Shown in pieces: positions 6,842-14,298 of a DNA stretch of 21,044 nt. The stretch is taken from assembly GCA_047611425.1 (NCBI GenBank), contig JBLFWJ010000037.1, positions 1-21,044 of the forward strand. The letters are read 5' to 3'. The position numbers and the translations under genes were made by a program. Each line of letters opens with the position of its first letter. The first letter of the stretch is position 1. The notes below the pieces were generated by a model. That model saw only the letters and a list, made by a program, of their open reading frames with translations, had not been told where the DNA came from and ran no database searches. The stretch comes from JBLFWJ01 sp047611425 (lineage in GTDB: Bacteria; Bacteroidota; Bacteroidia; UBA10329).

Positions 6842-7819
6842 TCACTTAAGCTTCACCTCAAGTGCGGCTTGGCCGGTTCTGAGATAAAGATCTTGGTTGA
6901 ATGACAATCCATAGTCGTTCAAAATCTTGATCACTTCTCGTTTGAGTGTTCCCTTTCCATGACCATGAACAATGGTGACGGAGAGTTTGTGTGGGTCTGC
7001 CATTGCCGTATTCAAAGCTTCAACGCAAGCTTGCTTTTGAATCTCAAGCATTTCGCCAGCAGAAAGTTTGCCTAGATCCGAAACGAGTAGTTCTATATGC
7101 AAATCAATCTTAGAGTGTCCTTCGAAAGTCGAGTGATCAAGTCCTCTATATTTTCTAACGGCCTTTCTAGGAGCCGAAACTGTCACTTGTGGAACCGATA
7201 AAATCGGTTTATTCTTCACTTCTAGCACCATAGACTCTCCTTCAATCCCTTCGTATTCTTTGAAGTTCTCAAGGTTCAAGAATTTCTTGGGTCTAATTTT
7301 CAATTCACAACTTATCGGGTCCTTTTGCTGATAAGCGGCAATTTTAAAAAAGACGGCTTCCACCAAATAGCTTCCTATGTCATTGAGGTCGCCACGTCTG
7401 TATTGGGCCAAATCAGAATGATGACCATTCAGTAGCTTTCCACAAAACATATTTTCCCAGCCATCAACACCTCTTTGCGAAACGCTGCAAAGAATATGGT
7501 AGCCTGAGTGATTGCAGAGCTGAAGATCCCAACTGCCATGGTTGTTGGCTACAAATGCTAAACTTAGTTCGGGTAAAGGCTTTTTTTTCTGAGCCTCAAC
7601 TTTTGGTTCAGGCTTTCGAACAACAACTGGAACGGGAGGTGGTTTTGGTTTTTCTTTTTTGGGATTGGCAGCTTTGGTAACTATCAACTCTTTGGAGCCA
7701 AACTCCCAATCCATTCCATCTTTACAGCGAACGGTTGCTTTACCTGATATCGAAACGGATAGTACGATTCCGTCTAGATCTTGATCAATAACGCTTACTA
7801 GGTCACCCTTTTCAATCAT
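6842..7819 (-). CDS. DUF2027 and Smr domain protein
   Basis: The 325-residue protein begins with a small beta domain (MIEKGDLVSVIDQDLDGIVL, about 1-48). A Pro/Lys-rich linker (about 53-82) and a DUF2027-type beta domain (about 84-200) follow. A C-terminal Smr domain (about 226-325) carries IDLHIE (238-243) and IVHGHGKGTLKREV (283-296). Smr domains, also found at the end of MutS2, bind or cut branched DNA or act on mRNA in ribosome quality control. The DUF2027-Smr fusion is usual in Bacteroidota, and its substrate is not known. The ATG overlaps the stop of the DUF2279 gene by 1 nt (TGATG), so translation is probably coupled. The stop abuts the palindromic repeat. Confidence 0.87.
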   Translation of the reverse strand: MIEKGDLVSVIDQDLDGIVLSVSISGKATVRCKDGMDWEFGSKELIVTKAANPKKEKPKPPPVPVVVRKPEPKVEAQKKKPLPELSLAFVANNHGSWDLQLCNHSGYHILCSVSQRGVDGWENMFCGKLLNGHHSDLAQYRRGDLNDIGSYLVEAVFFKIAAYQQKDPISCELKIRPKKFLNLENFKEYEGIEGESMVLEVKNKPILSVPQVTVSAPRKAVRKYRGLDHSTFEGHSKIDLHIELLVSDLGKLSAGEMLEIQKQACVEALNTAMADPHKLSVTIVHGHGKGTLKREVIKILNDYGLSFNQDLYLRTGQAALEVKLK

Positions 7820-8742
7820 CAGAAATGGAATGGGTGGAATTTTACTCCGTTCTTATTGAATTCAACTGCAGGGAATGGGATTTTAACAATAGAAATGGAT
7901 CTGAAAATGGAGCGTAATACCCGGCTCTTGGTACGGATTCTGGTTAGATCGAAATCCAACGAAAAGTAGAACTGGCGGTACCTGTCCAGTTGAGGTAAAG
8001 CGTTTCCATCGCTGTCCGTGGCTGGATTGCTGAATGCACCCAGCAAGTTTTGACCACCATAGCCAACGGCTACGTTTAACCATCTAGGAAACTTGGATTC
8101 CTGATTTGGCAGGAACGAGTGAATGTTGGCTGAAAGCCAGAAAGTATGACCATTGTAGTCTTTAAGCATTTCTTCTGCAAGGCCCGATCCCAAAAGGTTT
8201 GGGCGGTACTTTGATAGACCAGAAGGTGAAAAGCTAATTTTAAGCTTTAGTCGTTGTTCGCCCCAAGCGGCTTCTTGAGCCATTAGTATTCCAGAGCCTA
8301 GTGAATTGGCTGCCATGTCGCTCCAAGAGAATCCCCAAGCTGAAGAAAACCCATCCAAAATTTCGATGGAAGTGAGGAATATGGTACCCACCGATCCGCC
8401 AAAGTAAATCACCCAATTCTCATCAGCGCCAGTGGTTCGCATGATATCCATGTAATGGTAGCCGATGGTGTAAGTGGTGGTCATGTGACCCATTTTATCC
8501 AATTGCATCCACTCACCCGAATCGTCAAAAGTGTGGAAAGCTGACTGTGGCTCCTTCGCATACCAGGCTTGGTTAAGCACCAAAGTAGACCCTACCCAGA
8601 GTGCGGATGTACCGGCACCAAGGCCCCAGGCCCGTCCCTTCTTTAGAGAGTCTGGATAGATCAGAGCATAGGGATCACGCTCCTGAGAAAACCCAGAAAC
8701 CGGCAACAGAAAACATAGGATCAGAATTATTGCACGGGGCAT
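7819..8742 (-). CDS. DUF2279 family exported protein
   Basis: The 307-residue protein has a cleavable signal peptide (PRAIILILCFLLPVSGFSQ). It matches the DUF2279 (YfiM-like) layout: a segment with WMQLDKMGHMTTTYTIGYHY, then an FSSAWGFSWSDMAANSLGS stretch, a hydrophobic GTIFLTSIEILDG region and a C-terminal part rich in aromatic beta strands (FYFSLDFDLTRIRTK). It probably sits in the envelope or outer membrane; its function is unknown. It is co-directional and overlapping with the DUF2027-Smr gene. A perfect -7 element ends only 4 nt before the ATG, so the message may have almost no leader. Confidence 0.8.
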   Translation of the reverse strand: MPRAIILILCFLLPVSGFSQERDPYALIYPDSLKKGRAWGLGAGTSALWVGSTLVLNQAWYAKEPQSAFHTFDDSGEWMQLDKMGHMTTTYTIGYHYMDIMRTTGADENWVIYFGGSVGTIFLTSIEILDGFSSAWGFSWSDMAANSLGSGILMAQEAAWGEQRLKLKISFSPSGLSKYRPNLLGSGLAEEMLKDYNGHTFWLSANIHSFLPNQESKFPRWLNVAVGYGGQNLLGAFSNPATDSDGNALPQLDRYRQFYFSLDFDLTRIRTKSRVLRSIFRSISIVKIPFPAVEFNKNGVKFHPFHF

Positions 8743-8746
8743 GGTG

Positions 8747-8754
8747 CAAAATTA
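8747..8754 (-). promoter_or_regulatory. Putative -7 element for the DUF2279-smr operon
   Basis: The minus strand reads TAATTTTG, an exact TAnnTTTG match, preceded at 21 nt by TTC as a possible -33 element. It ends just 4 nt before the ATG at 8742, so the start site would fall on or next to the first codon. Confidence 0.4.
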
Positions 8755-8852
8755 CATTTGATACTCAACGATGTAGAATAAATCAGATATCGATTCCGAA
8801 ATTTGGAATAGCCTTTAGGATTCACATGTTCGAAAATGTGGCAAACCACAGG

Positions 8853-8860
8853 TATTTTTG
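8853..8860 (+). promoter_or_regulatory. Putative -7 element for the zinc-ribbon gene
   Basis: TATTTTTG matches TAnnTTTG exactly and ends 19 nt before the ATG at 8880; TTC at 8829-8831 lies 21 nt upstream as a possible -33 element. It supports the short start at 8880. A small inverted repeat, CACAT/ATGTG around TTCGAA (8823-8840), overlaps the -33 region. Confidence 0.5.
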
Positions 8861-8879
8861 TTTTACAGTACAATCGAAA

Positions 8880-9167
8880 ATGGCAGCAGAAAAGAAGTGT
8901 CCGCATTGCGGAAAATGGACGAATTGGAATAATCAGCCTTCAGATCCTTGCGAGCATTGCAACACAGTTCTAGATTCACATTCAGTAAAACTCCAACAAG
9001 AGTGGATCGATGTGAAGCAACGATTTCGCGAAACAAACTTTTACCGAACTAGAGAAGGGGATAATTTTCTGATGATTTCAGTTCGGAAAACAGCTATGGT
9101 TGGTCATGCGATTTTTGCAGCTATTACCTGGATTTTTCTCTGGTTTACCACCACGTTTGCAGGATGA
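8880..9167 (+). CDS. Small zinc-ribbon membrane protein
   Basis: The protein has 95 residues from the ATG at 8880. CPHC (7-10) and CEHC (24-27) make a four-cysteine zinc ribbon of the CxxC-N13-CxxC kind. A polar middle (about 28-65) follows, then one hydrophobic segment (about 69-91, GHAIFAAITWIFLWFTT). The frame is open back to 8601 but that part overlaps the divergent DUF2279 gene and the promoter, so the longer starts are rejected. The stop overlaps the next ATG (ATGA at 9164-9167), so both products are probably made together. I do not recognise a named family; the domain order suggests a membrane-tethered zinc-ribbon protein of unknown role. Confidence 0.75.
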   Translation: MAAEKKCPHCGKWTNWNNQPSDPCEHCNTVLDSHSVKLQQEWIDVKQRFRETNFYRTREGDNFLMISVRKTAMVGHAIFAAITWIFLWFTTTFAG

Positions 9168-9529
9168 AAAGTGTGGTTACTAATCCATTTTTTTATGGTT
9201 CTGTAATCCTAGCAATACTCAGCAGGTTATTAGAAGAAATGGGGATTTACTTGCCCATTGTTCATTCCTATTTAGATGATTTGTTGTGCTTCCCAATCGT
9301 GTTATCGCTAGGGCTAATTGGCTATAGAATATTTAGACCTGATTACATTCTTACCAAGTGGCACATTTGGTCGGTAGTCGTGGTTTATTCAATTTATTTT
9401 GAAGCGTATCTACCCACTACTTCGGCCACTTATACTGCCGATTTTGTGGATGTGATTATGTACGGTTTGGGTGCACTTGTGTTTGATCGAACTGTAAATA
9501 AATCACCCAGTGATTTAACCGAATCTTAG
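9164..9529 (+). CDS. Small multi-pass membrane protein
   Basis: The 121-residue protein has about four hydrophobic segments (about residues 9-24, 37-56, 66-82 and 91-107). It carries the pattern YLDDLLCFPIVL (37-48) and YTADFVDVIMYGLGALVFD (90-108). Similar short proteins in Bacteroidota are sometimes labelled 'magnesium citrate secondary transporter', a name I recall and do not trust as evidence of function. The Asp pair in YLDDLL and the DFVD motif lie in or near membrane segments. Its ATG overlaps the stop of the zinc-ribbon gene by 4 nt, so the two likely act together. No clear terminator follows; the next gene is convergent. Confidence 0.7.
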   Translation: MKSVVTNPFFYGSVILAILSRLLEEMGIYLPIVHSYLDDLLCFPIVLSLGLIGYRIFRPDYILTKWHIWSVVVVYSIYFEAYLPTTSATYTADFVDVIMYGLGALVFDRTVNKSPSDLTES

Positions 9530-9562
9530 AACTTGTCTCAAGCAAAAATGCAAGCTGGCTGA

Positions 9563-10249
9563 TTACTTAGACTCCTCCTCGTGTTTAACGGGGGCTTTCG
9601 ATTTAAGGCAGTAAGATGCGTGCGGGTTGCCATCTAATTGATTGCCTTCTTCGTCAAAGTATTTCCAATTTGATTCGTCTTCCCTGCCATTTTGATACGC
9701 CCCTTCAGCTGATACTTGTCCATTCTCGTGGAACATTTTCCACTGTCCTTCACGTTTGTCATTAACGTACTTCCCTTCTGAAGAAACTTTTCCGTTGCTG
9801 CTGAAAGTCCGATACTGCCCTTCTCGTTTTCCATTCGCGTATGTCGCTTCCTGCATGGATTGCCCATTCTCGTGAAAGTATTCCCAAGTCTCTTCTATTT
9901 CAAGGCCATTCTCGAAAACAGCTATGGTAGCTAGTTGGCCATTCTCGTAATATTCATTCCACGTTCCATCTTTCTTCCCCAAAGCGAATTCTCCTTCTGA
10001 GGCTTTTACTCCATCGTTAAAGTAGGAGACGAATGACCCAGCTTCTTTTCCGTTTTCAAAATTCACTTCGGAGAAGAGTTGGCCGTTGCTGTGGAAGAGT
10101 TTGCACGGCCCGTGCTGTTCTCCATTCACGTAATAGATTTCAGAAAATTTATCTCCGAAGATGCCCTCCTTGGTAATAATTTCTGCTTTCAACGATTGTC
10201 CGAAGGAAAGTGCAGGAGAAAGGAACAAAATGAGAAGTACATTTTTCAT
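9563..10249 (-). CDS. Exported YwqK/MORN-like repeat protein
   Basis: From the ATG at 10249 the protein has 228 residues and a signal peptide (MKNVLLILFLSPALSFGQ). The frame also has an ATG at 10306, but its 19 extra residues would bury the signal peptide, so I reject it. The body is about seven repeats of 22-24 residues of the form YxNGxxxGxWxxYxxNGQL (KREGQWKMFHENGQVSAEG; KKDGTWNEYYENGQLA). This is the YwqK/MORN_2 pattern, a beta-hairpin repeat. Databases often label such proteins 'YwqK family antitoxin'; no toxin gene is adjacent and the signal peptide argues against a cytoplasmic antitoxin. The role is unknown, perhaps a surface or periplasmic beta-repeat protein. The C-terminus ends in a charged KHEEESK tail with no T9SS domain. 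Confidence 0.8.
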   Translation of the reverse strand: MKNVLLILFLSPALSFGQSLKAEIITKEGIFGDKFSEIYYVNGEQHGPCKLFHSNGQLFSEVNFENGKEAGSFVSYFNDGVKASEGEFALGKKDGTWNEYYENGQLATIAVFENGLEIEETWEYFHENGQSMQEATYANGKREGQYRTFSSNGKVSSEGKYVNDKREGQWKMFHENGQVSAEGAYQNGREDESNWKYFDEEGNQLDGNPHASYCLKSKAPVKHEEESK

Positions 10250-10376
10250 GTGCTGATAATTTGAATTACGAATTAAGGTCAAATCAGGTTTAAAGACCGT
10301 AACCAAACCGTAAATAATTGTAAAACATGAAGATAAGATATTGAATAAAACCAGCTACAGGCTATGCCATGACGGC

Positions 10377-11783
10377 TTAAGCTCCAATCGTTTTCCGGCA
10401 ATCTTCAAGAATGGCAAATGCATCAGCTTGGGTTGCAGCTTCAGCATATGTTCTCAAAACTGGTTCGGTTCCTGAAGGTCGAATCATTACCCACTCGTGG
10501 TCGGATAACCAATACTTCCACCCATCCATGTCATCAATTTTAACGACTTGTCGATCTCCAAAAGAATTGAATTCACCAGCCGCACATTTTGCGACAATTG
10601 ATTGCTTCAATGCTTCATCAATCCTCAAATCAATTCGTTCAAATGCGAATGCACCAACGATGTCGTAAACTTCTTGGATTAGTTCACGAAGTGTTTTGCC
10701 GCTTTTAGCCATGAACTCCCAAAGCACTAATCCATTCCAAATTCCATCACGCTCAGGAATATGACCCTTCACCGCAATTCCGCCACTTTCTTCACCGCCA
10801 ACCAATACGTCATCCGTAATCATGATTCCGCACAAATGCTTGAATCCGATCTTTACCACATCTACTTCAATTCCATAGTGTGCACAAAGCTGATGGATCT
10901 TCACAGTACTGCTGAAGCCTGTGCCAACCTTGCCACGCATTCCCTTGTATTTATGCAAGTAATGGATGAGAAGAAGAAGGATATGGTGAGGATCGACAAA
11001 GTTTCCTTCCCCATCATATAGTCCGATTCGGTCGGCATCACCATCGTTTACTAGTCCACAATCTATGTCTCCAGCTAACTTGATCATTTCGCTAAACTCT
11101 TGACAATTCCGGTGAATCGGCTCTGGAGAAACGCCTCCAAACCAAGCATCACGTTCGCAATGAACAAGCGTAATATCTGGGAACAACCTTCTCATTACAT
11201 ACTGGCCTGATCCATACATGGCATCATAAGCCAACTCCATTTTTGAGTTTCGGATGGCATCAAGATCAAAATTGGCCTCGATTTTCTCAACAAACATGTC
11301 TTCCAATTCGGCAGTAATCAATTGACCGCTTGCTCTTTTTTCAGCGAGATTAATTGAGTCTGGATCAGTGGATAATTCTGCTGGAATCAGGTCTTCAACG
11401 GCTTTAACATCAGCTTCTAAAAGCGGGCCGCCATGTGCTCCTTTCAATTTAAAGCCATTGTCACTTGGAGGATTGTGACTGGCCGTGATGATCACGCCAA
11501 TTCCGCAATCCAATTCTTTAGCTCCAAGGGAAACCATTGGAGTAGTAACCGGCCCTTCTGACAGATGTACTTCCATGCCGTTCGCAAGAAAAACTCGAGC
11601 AACCGTTTCTGCGAAGAGCTCTCCACCAAAACGGCAATCGTGTCCCACAACCGCTCGCATCGGTAGTCCATTTTGTTTAACCCAAATGGCCGTTGCTTCG
11701 GCAACTCTGGCAACATTGTAAGCAGTAAATTCCTTAGCTGTGGCCGCTCTCCAGCCGTCTGTTCCGAATTTTATTTTTTTCAT
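10377..11783 (-). CDS. Phosphoglucomutase/phosphomannomutase family enzyme
   Basis: The 468-residue protein has the full alpha-D-phosphohexomutase layout. It begins IKFGTDGWRA. The phosphoserine loop is TASHNPPSDNG with Ser102, the Mg2+ loop is DGDADR (247-252), the sugar loop is GGEESGG (329-335), and the phosphate site is IRPSGTEPVLRTYAE (434-448). It shifts phosphate between C6 and C1 of a hexose, feeding sugar-nucleotide and glycan synthesis. Whether glucose, mannose or glucosamine is preferred cannot be settled from these motifs, so no symbol is given. It lies 44 nt after mltG on the same strand and may be co-transcribed with the dapF-mltG cluster. The length is complete and no motif is missing. 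Confidence 0.93.
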   Translation of the reverse strand: MKKIKFGTDGWRAATAKEFTAYNVARVAEATAIWVKQNGLPMRAVVGHDCRFGGELFAETVARVFLANGMEVHLSEGPVTTPMVSLGAKELDCGIGVIITASHNPPSDNGFKLKGAHGGPLLEADVKAVEDLIPAELSTDPDSINLAEKRASGQLITAELEDMFVEKIEANFDLDAIRNSKMELAYDAMYGSGQYVMRRLFPDITLVHCERDAWFGGVSPEPIHRNCQEFSEMIKLAGDIDCGLVNDGDADRIGLYDGEGNFVDPHHILLLLIHYLHKYKGMRGKVGTGFSSTVKIHQLCAHYGIEVDVVKIGFKHLCGIMITDDVLVGGEESGGIAVKGHIPERDGIWNGLVLWEFMAKSGKTLRELIQEVYDIVGAFAFERIDLRIDEALKQSIVAKCAAGEFNSFGDRQVVKIDDMDGWKYWLSDHEWVMIRPSGTEPVLRTYAEAATQADAFAILEDCRKTIGA

Positions 11784-11827
11784 CTGTTAAGTTCTATTCA
11801 CTCTTCACTGGTCGCTCTTCACTTCCT

Positions 11828-12895
11828 TTATTTGTAAACTTTTCTTCTATTCAATTCCCGTTGGAATGCTCTTGCATTTCTCAAATGTTGGGAATAGGAT
11901 TTAGCAAAACTGTGGTATCCTGATCCATCTGGCTTTGCACAGAAAAACACGTAATCGTGGTCTTCAACGTTTAGCACCGCATCTATGGATTGGATGCTCG
12001 GTAGGCAAATTGGCCCCGGAGGTAAACCTTTATGGATGTACGTATTGTATGGGGAGTCAACTTTCTTGTGTTTGTTAAGCACCCTTCGAATGGTAAAATC
12101 TCCAACCGCATAAACCAACGTTGGATCTGCCTGAAGCAGCATTCCTTTTTTCAGCCGGTTGTAGTAAACTCCTGCTACAGTTGGCTTTTCATCGTTTTTG
12201 GTTGTTTCCCGCTGAACAATGCTGGCCAAAATACTAACCTCACTTTGGCTCAATCCGATCTTTGCCGCTTTAGCTTTTCGCTCATCGTTCCAGAACCGTT
12301 TGTACTCATTCGCCATTCGAGCGATTAGGTCTTCCTCGGGCGTATTCCACCACATTTCATAGGTGTTCGGAATAAACATGGTCATGAACGTTTGGGAGTT
12401 GAAACCGTACTTTCCGGCCCATTCCGAGCTGGTTAACATTGACCGGAATTCGGCTGAATCTGCCTCAACATGACGGGTGATTTTGCTTGCCAAATGTTCA
12501 GGAAGAATGATGTAGTTGAACGCAACGTTTACCGGGTCTTGTTCTCCAGATCTGAGTAGATTGATCAACTTATTGTTGCTCATTCCGTTGGAGATTCGGT
12601 AACGTCCAGGCTTTACATTCTGGTGATACAATTTCTGCTCAGCCAGCCACTCGAAAGAACTCGTATTGACAATAAATCCGTTGTCGTGTAAGCCATGTAC
12701 TACATCCGAAAATTGTGAACCTGTTGGGATGTAGAAGTAATCTTCATCCATAGAAACGACTACGTTTGGAGCATAGATTCGATTGTAGTAATCGTAGCCA
12801 ATCACCCCGCTAGCAATCAGAATAATGACCAAAAGCGCGACAATGATCTTACCGATCTGACCCCTGTTTTTCTTTTTTGCTTTTCGCTTAGCCAT
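11828..12895 (-). CDS. mltG: Endolytic murein transglycosylase MltG
   Basis: The 355-residue protein begins with a Lys/Arg-rich cytoplasmic stretch (AKRKAKKKNRGQ), then one membrane helix (about 16-34, IIVALLVIILIASGVIGY), and continues into the periplasm. The YceG/MltG catalytic domain carries SILASIVQRETTKNDEKPT, with the conserved ET glutamate at about 230. YYNRLKKGMLLQADPTLVYA, then SPYNTYIHKGLPPGPI and LNVEDHDYVFFCA follow, all family hallmarks. MltG cuts nascent peptidoglycan glycan strands and so sets chain length or ends synthesis. It lies in a co-directional series with dapF and an unknown gene (20-nt gap). Where many relatives have Glu before the catalytic pair there is Gln228, which is not expected to matter. 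Confidence 0.95.
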   Translation of the reverse strand: MAKRKAKKKNRGQIGKIIVALLVIILIASGVIGYDYYNRIYAPNVVVSMDEDYFYIPTGSQFSDVVHGLHDNGFIVNTSSFEWLAEQKLYHQNVKPGRYRISNGMSNNKLINLLRSGEQDPVNVAFNYIILPEHLASKITRHVEADSAEFRSMLTSSEWAGKYGFNSQTFMTMFIPNTYEMWWNTPEEDLIARMANEYKRFWNDERKAKAAKIGLSQSEVSILASIVQRETTKNDEKPTVAGVYYNRLKKGMLLQADPTLVYAVGDFTIRRVLNKHKKVDSPYNTYIHKGLPPGPICLPSIQSIDAVLNVEDHDYVFFCAKPDGSGYHSFAKSYSQHLRNARAFQRELNRRKVYK

Positions 12896-12915
12896 GCAAC
12901 TCTAACCTCGGATAA

Positions 12916-13428
12916 TTAAGATCGTTGTAGTTCAAGATTCTTCAAACCTTCAACATGTTTGTTGACCGAATCTCGATTATAAACTTCGAGATTGATTTCT
13001 TCGGAATTCAAATTCAAGCATTGAGTGCCTTTCCAGAGGGAATTAAGCTTGAGAAAATCCATCAATTCAAAAACCGTTAAGGGACTGGCAGTATTGGTTT
13101 TGGCCAACTGTTGCAGAAAGTCGTTAATCGGGCCTATGCAGGTTTCTGCTTCACCAGAATTCTTGTAAGCCTTTTCCACCAATCTTTGCGTTGAATCTTC
13201 CTCCGAAACACGCAGGAAGAGGCAACTTGTTTGGCTTTTATTCAAATGTCGGATCAACGAATTGACTGATTCTCCTATTCTTGTTTTTCCAACTTCCCAA
13301 CTGAATTGTTGCAGATTAGAAACCGTCACCAAGTGAAATGGAGGTCTGTCTATGTTGATCAAACCGATATATGTTTCGTTCTGCTTTGGATTGAAATCCG
13401 AATCAATATGAAGACGAACTTTAGACAT
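12916..13428 (-). CDS. Unrecognised protein between dapF and mltG
   Basis: I do not recognise this 170-residue protein. It is soluble, with no signal peptide or membrane segment. The N-terminal half reads VRLHIDSDFNPKQ, YIGLINIDRPPFHLVTVSN, then FSWEVGKTRIGESVNSLIRHLN and SCLFLRVSEEDS, an alternating beta/alpha pattern. The ATG at 13428 is chosen over the TTG at 13443: it overlaps the dapF stop by 8 nt and has a GAGGGAG run 6 nt upstream, rare in this phylum. In relatives I recall a GNAT acetyltransferase often in this slot, but no acetyl-CoA loop is evident here. Its position between dapF and mltG hints at a cell-wall link, which is inference only. Confidence 0.75.
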   Translation of the reverse strand: MSKVRLHIDSDFNPKQNETYIGLINIDRPPFHLVTVSNLQQFSWEVGKTRIGESVNSLIRHLNKSQTSCLFLRVSEEDSTQRLVEKAYKNSGEAETCIGPINDFLQQLAKTNTASPLTVFELMDFLKLNSLWKGTQCLNLNSEEINLEVYNRDSVNKHVEGLKNLELQRS

Positions 13429-14188
13429 TGATTTCTCCCTCAAATGTTAATTCTGCTGGGCCGATCAACCAAACATTCTTGTAAACATCTCCAGCCTTTT
13501 CAAAAGCAATTTCCAGTTTTCCACCCAAAGTGGAAATCTTGATTGGCGATGGCCAATCTTTCTCTTCCGATAGCATGACCGCAACAGCCGTAGCACCAGT
13601 TCCACAAGAAAGTGTTTCGTTTTCAACGCCTCGTTCGTACGTGCGCATCAAAGCTTCCAGGCCATCCGTTTCCACAATATTCACGTTGATGCCTTCTTCA
13701 GCATAAGTAGAAGAATATCGAATTGAACGTCCTTTTTGGATTATGTCCAAACCATCCAACACATCTGCTTCTTCTATATAGTGTGGACTTCCAGTTTCAA
13801 TAACCCAAGCTTCGCCTGTCTTTTTGAAATCAGAAACATCTGCCATTTTCAAGTGGATTAGATTTCCCATAATTCTGTAATCGTGGAGGCCATCAACAGC
13901 ATTGAATGCTCCTTCTGAGCCAATCATTCCTAGTTGATTGCAGTATTTCACGAAGCATCTTCCACCATTTCCGCACATAGAACTATCCGCGCCATCCGAA
14001 TTGTAGTAGACCATTTTCGGGAGGCTGTCTTCAAGCTCAACCAAAATCAATCCATCTGCGCCAACTCCAAACTGACGATTGCAAATACGAGCTATCTGCT
14101 TCTGACTTAGCCTGAGTCCGAGTTCGCGGTTGTCGATCATCACGAAGTCGTTTCCCGTGCCCTGATATTTCACAAAAGGGATTAACAT
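13421..14188 (-). CDS. dapF: Diaminopimelate epimerase
   Basis: From the ATG at 14188 the protein has 255 residues. It starts IPFVKYQGTGNDFVMIDNR, the usual DapF beginning; the 8 extra residues from 14212 (LSSHSEK) are not family-like and are left out. The two catalytic cysteines are Cys72 (SSMCGNGGRC) and Cys195 (LSCGTGATA). DapF interconverts LL- and meso-diaminopimelate in the last step before lysine decarboxylation and peptidoglycan peptide synthesis. The stop overlaps the next ATG by 8 nt. A perfect TAnnTTTG lies about 80 nt upstream, inside the 5' leader of the divergent degP gene. Confidence 0.95.
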   Translation of the reverse strand: MLIPFVKYQGTGNDFVMIDNRELGLRLSQKQIARICNRQFGVGADGLILVELEDSLPKMVYYNSDGADSSMCGNGGRCFVKYCNQLGMIGSEGAFNAVDGLHDYRIMGNLIHLKMADVSDFKKTGEAWVIETGSPHYIEEADVLDGLDIIQKGRSIRYSSTYAEEGINVNIVETDGLEALMRTYERGVENETLSCGTGATAVAVMLSEEKDWPSPIKISTLGGKLEIAFEKAGDVYKNVWLIGPAELTFEGEINV

Positions 14189-14269
14189 TTTTTCAGAATG
14201 GCTGGATAACAAACGATTTTAACTGGTGTTATTCTAGAGTTGATGACGAAATGCTCATCAGAACGAGAT

Positions 14270-14277
14270 CAAAGTTA
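14270..14277 (-). promoter_or_regulatory. Putative -7 element for the dapF cluster
   Basis: The minus strand reads TAACTTTG, an exact TAnnTTTG match, with TTC 17 nt upstream as a possible -33 element. The implied leader to the dapF ATG at 14188 is about 75 nt. It sits in the leader of divergent degP, so the two genes share this spacer. Confidence 0.4.
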
Positions 14278-14298
14278 AACCAAATAAAGACGAAGAAA

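Noticed and set aside
8601..8879. N-terminal extension of the zinc-ribbon gene
   Set aside because: It overlaps the divergent DUF2279 gene and the TAnnTTTG promoter; the ATG at 8880 gives a family-like start.
9563..10249. Toxin-antitoxin system
   Set aside because: There is no adjacent toxin-sized gene, and the repeat protein carries a signal peptide.
10255..10290. AATTACGAATT palindrome upstream of the YwqK-like gene
   Set aside because: A/T-rich and short; it is expected by chance in this spacer and no clear promoter element lies with it.
11795..11824. Short direct repeats (AGTGAAGAG twice on the minus strand) between mltG and the phosphohexomutase gene
   Set aside because: Only two short copies; low-complexity spacer sequence of this kind is common in the phylum and no function is evident.
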